From an uncultured bacterium (GTDB taxonomy: Bacteria; Cyanobacteriota; Vampirovibrionia; Gastranaerophilales; Gastranaerophilaceae): 17,961 nt of DNA. The notes under the pieces are model-generated. The model had not been told where the DNA came from. It worked only from the letters and a program-made list of their open reading frames with translations, and did not search any database. A program made the translations under genes and the position numbers. The DNA lies in the NCBI GenBank assembly GCA_945910925.1, contig CAMDZX010000024.1, positions 1-17,961 of the forward strand. The letters are read 5' to 3'. This document shows, piece after piece, positions 7,237-13,053 of this stretch; position 1 is the stretch's first letter; each line of letters opens with the position of its first letter.

Positions 7237-9447
7237 ATGGATGACCAATCAAACTTATTTTCAGATATAAAAGAAAAATTAATACTGCAAAAACGTTCTC
7301 AAAAGGATATTGATACTATTGAACAGGCTTTTGAGTATGCTAAAAAACTCCATCAGGGACAATACAGAGTATCTGAAGAACCATATATTATTCATCCTGT
7401 TGAAGTCGTAAAGATTTTACTTGATTTGAAAGCGGATACTCATACTCTTATTGCAGGCTTTTTGCATGATATCTTAGAGGATACAGATACAAAACCTGAA
7501 GAAATTGAAAATTTATTTGGTCAGGATGTTTTAAATTTAGTTCAGGGCGTAACAAAGCTAGGAAAACTTCAATTTAAATCTAAAGAAGAACGTCAGGCTG
7601 AAAACTTTCGCAGATTGTTTATTGCCATGGCAAGCGATTTTAGGATAATTTTTCTTAAACTTGCTGACAGACTGCATAATATGAGAACCTTAAACTTTAT
7701 GGCAGCCGCCAAGCAACAAAGGATTGCACAAGAAACTCTTGATATATTTGCACCGCTTGCAAACAGATTAGGGGTTGGTAAAATCAAAGCTGAACTTGAA
7801 GATTTATCGCTTAAATACCTGTATCCCGATAAATATTATGAAATCGCAAAACTTGTATCTCAAAAAAAGGCAGAAAGAGATTCAACCGTTCAACTGTTAA
7901 TAGATAAAATTAAACAGGACGTAAAAAAATGCGGGATAAAGGCAGAAATAACAGGACGTGCAAAACATTATTACAGTATTTATAATAAAATGCGTCGTTT
8001 AAATGTTCAATTCCACGATTTATATGACATAACGGCAGTGCGGGTGATTGTTGATACAGAAAAAGAATGTTATGAGGTTTTAGGACTTATACACTCCCAA
8101 TTCAAACCTATTCCGGGCAGATTTAAGGATTATATTGCAATGCCTAAGGGAAATATGTATCAATCCCTTCATACTTCAGTAATTGGTCCTAAACAAAAAC
8201 CTTTAGAGGTTCAAATTAGAACTTGGAAAATGCATGAAGTTGCAGAATACGGGGTTGCAGCGCATTGGAGATACAAAGAAAAGGGTTCTCAAAAAGCCAA
8301 TTCTGAAACGGATAAGCAGTTTTCTTGGATGAGAAAACTTGTAGAATATAATAAGGAAACAACTGATGCCGAGGATTATGTAAATTCGGTAAAATTGGAT
8401 TTATTCTCTGATCAGGTATTCGCTTTTACTCCAAATGGGGATGTCATTGATTTGCCTGTAAATGCTACTCCTGTCGATTTTTCATACAGAATTCACTCGG
8501 ATGTCGGGCATAGAACTGTTGGTGCGCTTATTAACGGTAGAATTGCACAACTTGATACCAAACTGAAGAACGGAGATATTGTTGAAATTCTAACATCAAA
8601 AGTTCAGGCACCAAAATTAGGATGGTTAAATTTTGTTGTTACAAAACAAGCATCATCAAAAATCCGTCAATGGTTCAAAAAGAATAAACGTGAAGATCAT
8701 ATTGAATTGGGAAAATCTACGCTTGAGCATGATTTAACAAAACAAGTTTTTGATGATTACCTCAAATCAGGGGAACTTGATAAAGTCGCCAAACAAATGA
8801 ATTATCAAACTGCCGATGATTTGTTTGCTGCACTCGGATACGGCGAAACAACAGCAAATAAAATCATAAACAAACTTAAAAAACCAAGTAAACCAAAAGA
8901 ACCGATGCTCGGACGTGAACACAAAGCCTCTAAAAAAGATGTTATTGGTCTTGAAGGTATGTTATATTCATTTGCAAGATGTTGTTCTCCTATTCCGGGT
9001 GAGCCGATTGTTGGTGTTGTAACTCGCTCTAAAGGTGTCACAATCCATAGATTAGACTGCAAAACTCTCGATAATATAGAGCCGGAAAGACTTATAGACA
9101 TACATTGGTCGGGAAACAACACCGATAAGACCTATACAACCAGCATAAGGGTTGAAACTGCAGAGAAGGCAGGGCTTTTAAAGGATATTATAAGTGCTGT
9201 TTCCGATAATAATACTAATATTATCTTCGCAAATGCTAAGTCAAAGGCAAACATAGGTGTAATTGAATTAGGTATAGAACTTAATAATATAGATACATTA
9301 AAACGCGTAATGACTGCAATTCAAAGTCTGCCCGATGTATATAGCGTAAAAAGAATTCAAACCGCATTTACTCATGCTCCTAAACAATTTTCTAAAAAAA
9401 ATAATTCAAAGAAAAAAACAAAACAAGAGCGTTCTGAAAACAAGTAA
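7237..9447 (+). CDS. rel: Bifunctional (p)ppGpp synthetase/hydrolase, RelA/SpoT family (Rel)
   Basis: This 736-residue long RSH enzyme makes and degrades the stringent-response alarmones pppGpp/ppGpp. The HD hydrolase domain is intact (H53 in IIHPVEV, HDILEDTDT at 77-85, LADRLHNMRTL at 142-152). The synthetase domain has HYYSIYNKM (244-252), YDITAVRV, RFKDYIAMPKGNMYQSLHTS and EVQIRTWKMHEVAEYG. The R295-x-K-D form (RFKD) is that of bifunctional Rel/SpoT, not the ExDD form of RelA-only enzymes. After these come a TGS domain (about 388-452), a conserved-cysteine region (ARCCSPIPGEPIVG, about 580-593) and an ACT domain (about 635-708) that sense the ribosome. The C-terminus is Lys-rich. No Shine-Dalgarno sequence precedes the ATG. 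It stands alone with its own promoter. Confidence 0.97.
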   Translation: MDDQSNLFSDIKEKLILQKRSQKDIDTIEQAFEYAKKLHQGQYRVSEEPYIIHPVEVVKILLDLKADTHTLIAGFLHDILEDTDTKPEEIENLFGQDVLNLVQGVTKLGKLQFKSKEERQAENFRRLFIAMASDFRIIFLKLADRLHNMRTLNFMAAAKQQRIAQETLDIFAPLANRLGVGKIKAELEDLSLKYLYPDKYYEIAKLVSQKKAERDSTVQLLIDKIKQDVKKCGIKAEITGRAKHYYSIYNKMRRLNVQFHDLYDITAVRVIVDTEKECYEVLGLIHSQFKPIPGRFKDYIAMPKGNMYQSLHTSVIGPKQKPLEVQIRTWKMHEVAEYGVAAHWRYKEKGSQKANSETDKQFSWMRKLVEYNKETTDAEDYVNSVKLDLFSDQVFAFTPNGDVIDLPVNATPVDFSYRIHSDVGHRTVGALINGRIAQLDTKLKNGDIVEILTSKVQAPKLGWLNFVVTKQASSKIRQWFKKNKREDHIELGKSTLEHDLTKQVFDDYLKSGELDKVAKQMNYQTADDLFAALGYGETTANKIINKLKKPSKPKEPMLGREHKASKKDVIGLEGMLYSFARCCSPIPGEPIVGVVTRSKGVTIHRLDCKTLDNIEPERLIDIHWSGNNTDKTYTTSIRVETAEKAGLLKDIISAVSDNNTNIIFANAKSKANIGVIELGIELNNIDTLKRVMTAIQSLPDVYSVKRIQTAFTHAPKQFSKKNNSKKKTKQERSENK

Positions 9448-9453
9448 TCGTTT

Positions 9454-9518
9454 CGATATATACTAATAATATTATTACTTATAGATTTACAGGTCGATAC
9501 GATACATACCAATAATAT
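9454..9518 (+). repeat. Imperfect direct repeat (two 19-bp copies) between rel and the mnmD-like gene
   Basis: Copies at 9454-9472 and 9500-9518 share CGATAyATACyAATAATAT and match at 17 of 19 positions, with starts 46 bases apart. The first copy runs into a perfect 14-bp palindrome (TAATAATATTATTA, 9464-9477). The repeats lie in a 125-base gap without a gene, just upstream of a 16-bp palindrome and a possible promoter, so they may be regulator-binding sites. A chance effect of AT-richness is possible, but the shared CGATA and ATAC parts are not simply A/T runs. Confidence 0.5.
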
Positions 9519-9520
9519 AT

Positions 9521-9536
9521 ATGTAAAACTTTACAT
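9521..9536. promoter_or_regulatory. Palindromic operator candidate upstream of the mnmD-like operon
   Basis: ATGTAAAACTTTACAT is a perfect 7-2-7 inverted repeat. It ends one base before a -35-like TTGCCA, a usual place for a dimeric transcription factor. The two-base loop makes an RNA terminator unlikely. I do not recognise the cognate regulator. Confidence 0.45.
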
Positions 9537-9537
9537 T

Positions 9538-9566
9538 TTGCCAAAAGGTAAAAAATTTGTTAGGCT
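9538..9566 (+). promoter_or_regulatory. Possible promoter for the mnmD-like operon (TTGCCA-17-TAGGCT)
   Basis: A good -35 (TTGCCA, 9538-9543) and a weak -10 (TAGGCT, 9561-9566) are spaced by 17 bases. The -10 ends six bases before the ATG at 9573, and there is no Shine-Dalgarno sequence at a usable distance, which again suggests a leaderless transcript. A weak -10 next to a palindrome fits a regulated promoter. Confidence 0.3.
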
Positions 9567-9572
9567 TGAAAT

Positions 9573-10649
9573 ATGGATGAGATTTTACCTTATATAACCG
9601 GTGATGGTTCAATAGGACTTTTTAATAAGGAGTATGATGATATTTATCACTCGAGTTGTGGAGCTTTAACTGAGGCGTACGAAAAATTTGTTAATCCCGT
9701 TACTGTCACACACGATGAAATCAGAGTATTAGATGTTTGCTACGGACTTGGATATAATTCAAAAGCTTTTTTAAATACTTACGCTGATAAAAAAATTATT
9801 TTTGATTGTCTTGATATAGATAAAGATTTAATTTTTCTTTCCCCGTTTATAAAAACAAATCATTCTTTTTTTGATTTTTTTATAAACCCTTTAAAAAATA
9901 ATAAATTTTCAAAATATATAAAACGAGGAAAATATAAAAAATATAAAATTGAGGATTGGGTTAATGCTATTTTAATAAAAAATTTACACGACCAATTTAA
10001 AGATGAATTTTCTATTAATAAAATCCTATCAGATAAAAAATTTTATCCTTATTTGAACAAAAATATTATCAAAATAGCTAAATTTTATCTAAAAAAGGGG
10101 TTTAAAGATATACAAAGAGAGAATAAACCCGCCTTCTTACATAATATATATTATAGGTATCTTTCTAAACGTGATATTATGTTCAATTTTTATATTGATG
10201 ACGCAAGAAAAACTGTCAAAAATTTAAATAATGAATATGACTACATATTTCTTGATGCCTTCACAACACACAAATGCCCTCAATTATGGTCAATTGATTT
10301 TATAAAAGAGTTATTCAGGCTTACCTCACCTGACGGAGTTTTGTTAACGTATTCTAATTCTATTGTAGTTAGACAAACATTGCTTGAAGCAGGATATTTT
10401 ATTGGTAAAATAATTAATGAGGATAATAAACAAATAGGTACAATTGCTTCACGTGATAAAAATAAAATTACAAACGAATTGACGGAATATGAACAGGGGC
10501 TTCTAAAAACAAGAGCAGGTATTCCTTACAGAGATTCATCACTTGATAGCAGTATAGAGGAGATTTTAGCAAGACGAGAGCATGAAGTTAAAAATTCTAA
10601 TCTTATGTCTTCTTCAAGATATATAAAACAAAAAGGTGTTCTGAAATGA
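9573..10649 (+). CDS. MnmC/MnmD-like SAM-dependent tRNA wobble-uridine methyltransferase
   Basis: This 358-residue protein belongs to the DUF752 (MnmC methyltransferase domain / stand-alone MnmD) family, which methylates the aminomethyl group on wobble U34 (nm5U to mnm5U). The N-terminal signature TGDGSIGLF...YHSSCGALTEAYEKFV (9-40) and the C-terminal RAGIPYRD...EILARREHE (314-338) resemble the cyanobacterial branch. SAM motif I is DVCYGLGYNS (54-63). The active-site block is DYIFLDAFTTHKCPQLW (223-239), followed by SPDGVLLTYS (252-261). An insertion of roughly 110 residues (about 95-205), rich in Lys, Phe and Ile, separates motif II from the rest; it looks longer than in relatives I know. 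No FAD domain is fused, unlike E. coli MnmC. Its stop overlaps the start of the FAD oxidoreductase (ATGA), so the two proteins probably act together. Family assignment is firm; the exact reaction is inferred. Confidence 0.85.
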   Translation: MDEILPYITGDGSIGLFNKEYDDIYHSSCGALTEAYEKFVNPVTVTHDEIRVLDVCYGLGYNSKAFLNTYADKKIIFDCLDIDKDLIFLSPFIKTNHSFFDFFINPLKNNKFSKYIKRGKYKKYKIEDWVNAILIKNLHDQFKDEFSINKILSDKKFYPYLNKNIIKIAKFYLKKGFKDIQRENKPAFLHNIYYRYLSKRDIMFNFYIDDARKTVKNLNNEYDYIFLDAFTTHKCPQLWSIDFIKELFRLTSPDGVLLTYSNSIVVRQTLLEAGYFIGKIINEDNKQIGTIASRDKNKITNELTEYEQGLLKTRAGIPYRDSSLDSSIEEILARREHEVKNSNLMSSSRYIKQKGVLK

Positions 10650-11908
10650 AGTACGATGTAATAGTTGTTGGCGGTGGTACTGCCGGTTGTGCATGTGCAT
10701 ATACTCTTGGAAAATTAGGTTTAAAAACTTTAATAATTGAAAAGAATTCATATCTTGGCGGAACAATGACATCTGCGCTTGTTACTCCTGCAATGAAGAC
10801 TGTGAGCGGAGATAATACTCAGTTTTACAAAGAATTAACAAAACGTCTGTCAAAACTTGGCGGTCAAGCAACATATTCGGACGGAAATCCCGGATGGTTT
10901 AACCCTGAACTTATGAAAATTGTCCTTGATGAAATGATGGGGCATGCAAAGGTTGATGTAATTTTTGATTCCGAGATTGATGAAGTAATTTGTGATAAAA
11001 ATCACATTAAATCTGTTAAAATTAATTCAGAAATATTATCGGTATATATCGAAACGAATAATGTCGTAGACTCGACAGGGGATTGCAATTTTGCAAAAAA
11101 AATTAATTGTGAATTTTTAAATAACAAAGCCGAATTTCAACCGAATAATTTGAGATTTATTATGAGTGGAATAAATATCAGACAGTTTAGAGATTGGTTG
11201 ATTGATTTTGATAAAGATAGAAATGTTACTACAACGGCAGAGATAAATGGACAGATACATCTGTCGACGGCATATACGTGGGATACGGATAAAAACTGGG
11301 CATTAAGACCGTTTTTTGAGGATGCGGTAAAGAAAAAACTTCTTAAATATAAAGATACAAGTTATTTTCAAGTGTTTACTATACCCGGGATGCCTTCGTC
11401 ATTGGCTTTTAACACCCCAAGAATAGTGTATAATCCTGAAATTAATCCGTTAGATCCTATTGCACGGTCAAAAGCCTTACAATCAGGGCGTCAAAGCATT
11501 ATAAGGATAGCAAACTTTTGTAAAACATACCTTATTGGGTTTGAAAATGCGTATATTTCTTCTATTGCAAACTCTTTAGGGGTACGTGTTTCACGGAGGA
11601 TAAAAGGTAAGTATGTGTATACAATTGATGATTTAAAAAGCGGAAAAACATTTGAAAACACGTGTTTAATTTCAAACTATCCTGTAGATATTCATTCAAG
11701 CAAAGAGAATAAATCTACACTTGCCAAGCCTGTTAATAATTATTCACTTCCTATTGAAGCGCTTATATCTAAAGATTATGACAATCTTTATGTTGTTGGC
11801 AGATGTATTTCTGCTGATTTTGAAGCACAAGCGGCACTAAGAATAATCCCGAGTTGTTTTTCTATGGGAGAAGGTATTGCTCGATATATTGCCCGAGTAG
11901 AGAATTAA
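10646..11908 (+). CDS. FAD-dependent oxidoreductase (FAD_oxidored family, unknown substrate)
   Basis: This 420-residue flavoprotein opens with a dinucleotide-binding fold (DVIVVGGGTAGCACA, 4-18, with E32 at the end of the second strand, IIEKN) and then YLGGTMTSALVTP (36-48), which is typical of the PF12831 group. A second FAD contact, VDSTGDCNFAKK, is in the middle, and the C-terminal block LYVVGRCISADFEAQAALR...GEGIARYIA closes the FAD site. There is no signal peptide or membrane span. It overlaps the mnmD-like gene by four bases (ATGA) and has AAAAGGTG upstream, so translation is coupled. The substrate is not known. The context suggests oxidative removal of the carboxymethyl group from cmnm5U (the MnmC1 step), although MnmC1 enzymes are of the DAO family; this is a hypothesis only. 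Confidence 0.85.
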   Translation: MKYDVIVVGGGTAGCACAYTLGKLGLKTLIIEKNSYLGGTMTSALVTPAMKTVSGDNTQFYKELTKRLSKLGGQATYSDGNPGWFNPELMKIVLDEMMGHAKVDVIFDSEIDEVICDKNHIKSVKINSEILSVYIETNNVVDSTGDCNFAKKINCEFLNNKAEFQPNNLRFIMSGINIRQFRDWLIDFDKDRNVTTTAEINGQIHLSTAYTWDTDKNWALRPFFEDAVKKKLLKYKDTSYFQVFTIPGMPSSLAFNTPRIVYNPEINPLDPIARSKALQSGRQSIIRIANFCKTYLIGFENAYISSIANSLGVRVSRRIKGKYVYTIDDLKSGKTFENTCLISNYPVDIHSSKENKSTLAKPVNNYSLPIEALISKDYDNLYVVGRCISADFEAQAALRIIPSCFSMGEGIARYIARVEN

Positions 11909-11928
11909 ATAATCTGTTTTTTGAAGTT

Positions 11929-11948
11929 ATATCCTTATTATAAGGAGG
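11929..11948 (+). promoter_or_regulatory. Rubrerythrin leader: hairpin over the Shine-Dalgarno and a PerR-like half-site
   Basis: CCTTA-TTA-TAAGG (11933-11945) can form a five-pair hairpin with a three-base loop that covers the first half of the AAGGAGG Shine-Dalgarno sequence (11942-11948). The overlapping 15-mer at 11929-11943 ends in ATTATAA, a perfect right half of the PerR box, with a poor left half. Either could be chance in this AT-rich sequence. Confidence 0.25.
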
Positions 11949-11956
11949 ATGTTTTC

Positions 11957-12523
11957 ATGGTACAAGGTTCAAAAACAGAACAAGAACTGTTGAATGCTTT
12001 TGCCGGTGAGTCAATGGCTAGAAACAGGTATACTTTTTATTCTAAAATCGCGAAAAATGAAGGATATGAAAAAATATCCGAAATATTTCTAAAGACAGCA
12101 GACAACGAAAAAGAGCATGCAAAAATGTTCTTAAAATACATTCCGCAGGGAATAAAGCCTGTAAACGCAAACTATCCTTTTTTTCTTGGTGATACAAGAG
12201 AAAATTTAAAGGCTGCTTTTGAAGGTGAGCGTGAGGAGTGGGAAAATATTTATAAAAACTCTGCACAAATAGCAAAATCTGAAGGTTATAATGAAATAGC
12301 AGATTTATTTTTACGTGTTATCGAAGTAGAAAAACACCATTCACACAGGTATAATGAACTTCTTGATATGATATGCTCTGATAAAACTTTTCACAAAGAG
12401 TATGAAACACAGTGGGAGTGTAAAAAATGCGGATATATAACAATTTCAAAATCTGCTCCGACAATTTGTCCTTTATGCGGGCATCCGCAAGGATATTTTG
12501 AACTTTTCTGTGAAAAATTCTAG
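11957..12523 (+). CDS. rbr: Rubrerythrin (diiron peroxidase with C-terminal rubredoxin domain)
   Basis: This 188-residue cytoplasmic protein reduces hydrogen peroxide to water in anaerobes, taking electrons through its rubredoxin site. The ferritin-like four-helix domain (about 1-140) has the diiron ligand motifs AFAGESMARNRY (E18), ADNEKEHAK (E51, H54), EGEREEWENIY (E91, E94) and IEVEKHHSHRY (E125, H128). The C-terminal rubredoxin domain has WECKKCGY (C155, C158) and CPLCGHPQGYFE (C171, C174). I chose the ATG at 11957 because AAGGAGG lies eight bases upstream; the frame extends to 11921, but the extra 12 residues match nothing in the family. It starts 48 bases after the FAD gene, so it may be co-transcribed or have its own promoter. 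Its presence suggests an anaerobic or microaerobic host. Confidence 0.97.
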   Translation: MVQGSKTEQELLNAFAGESMARNRYTFYSKIAKNEGYEKISEIFLKTADNEKEHAKMFLKYIPQGIKPVNANYPFFLGDTRENLKAAFEGEREEWENIYKNSAQIAKSEGYNEIADLFLRVIEVEKHHSHRYNELLDMICSDKTFHKEYETQWECKKCGYITISKSAPTICPLCGHPQGYFELFCEKF

Positions 12524-12527
12524 GAGT

Positions 12528-13013
12528 TTATTGTCTTATATTGCCTGATTTGTCAAAGTTAACAACATCATTTTTGTTAAAATAGTATGCTGCTGATTTA
12601 AATTTCCCTCTTATCGTATATTTCCTTGAAAAATACGGGTATGCGGGATAATTGCCATACAAGAATTCAATATCTTTGAGATTTCCAAAAATATCATAAT
12701 AATATATAACTCTGAGATTAGAACGTTCTTGGAGTGTATACATATACATAATATCCATTTTTGTAAAAATTCCGCTCAGATTATTATTTTTAAAATACTT
12801 ATATCCTGATTGAGCAGCGTAATAATTTTCAAGATAATTATTATCCTTTTTGTGTTTTGCTACAATATCTTTAAATTCTTGAGATTCAAAATTACGAACA
12901 AAATCATTATTAAGGACCTCAGTTTTTGCAATATTAACATATTCATTAGATATGTTTGCAAAAACAGGATTGACACAGAATAAAAATAAGAATATAAATA
13001 TATTTTTCAACAT
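12528..13013 (-). CDS. Small secreted protein of unknown function
   Basis: I do not recognise this 161-residue protein. It begins with a clear type I signal peptide: K3, a hydrophobic core (about 4-15) and a VFA|N cleavage site after residue 19; C13 is inside the core and does not form a lipobox. The mature part is rich in Tyr, Asn, Phe and Lys. Its end has YYYDIFGNLKDIEF, a TIRGKFKSAAYYF strand and NFDKSGNI, which look like beta-hairpins of the kind found in short MORN-like or Y-D-x-x-G-x-L repeats. The ATG has GAGGT six bases upstream. It is convergent with rubrerythrin, with only four bases between the stops, and divergent from mnmG. A periplasmic or surface role is inferred from the signal peptide only. 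Confidence 0.75.
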   Translation of the reverse strand: MLKNIFIFLFLFCVNPVFANISNEYVNIAKTEVLNNDFVRNFESQEFKDIVAKHKKDNNYLENYYAAQSGYKYFKNNNLSGIFTKMDIMYMYTLQERSNLRVIYYYDIFGNLKDIEFLYGNYPAYPYFSRKYTIRGKFKSAAYYFNKNDVVNFDKSGNIRQ

Positions 13014-13034
13014 AATTCTACCTCGTTTTTTATT

Positions 13035-13040
13035 ATTATA
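13035..13040 (-). promoter_or_regulatory. -10 box for the small secreted protein gene
   Basis: TATAAT is read on the minus strand 21 bases before the ATG at 13013, leaving room for a leader of about 15 bases that carries GAGGT. No clear -35 is seen. It lies one base from the divergent mnmG -10, so the two promoters would compete. Confidence 0.4.
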
Positions 13041-13041
13041 C

Positions 13042-13047
13042 TATAAT
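13042..13047 (+). promoter_or_regulatory. -10 box directly before mnmG (predicted leaderless start)
   Basis: A perfect TATAAT ends six bases before the mnmG ATG at 13054. There is no Shine-Dalgarno sequence, so transcription is predicted to start at or next to the start codon. The -35 region is poor. Confidence 0.45.
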
Positions 13048-13053
13048 TATTGT

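Noticed and set aside
8805..9122. 105-residue open frame antisense to rel, and a similar 108-residue frame antisense to mnmG (13059-13385)
   Set aside because: Both oppose highly conserved coding regions and show no start signals or domains of their own.
9464..9477. Palindrome TAATAATATTATTA as a terminator of rel
   Set aside because: The stem has only A-T pairs and no T run follows, so it would be too weak as a rho-independent terminator.
11921..11956. Longer N-terminus for rubrerythrin (12 extra residues)
   Set aside because: It would place the perfect AAGGAGG Shine-Dalgarno sequence inside the coding region and has no counterpart in the family.
12952..13053. Longer N-terminus for MnmG (34 extra residues)
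   Set aside because: The extension overlaps the divergent gene and both promoters, is hydrophobic low-complexity sequence, and MnmG normally starts a few residues before GAGHAGCEAA.
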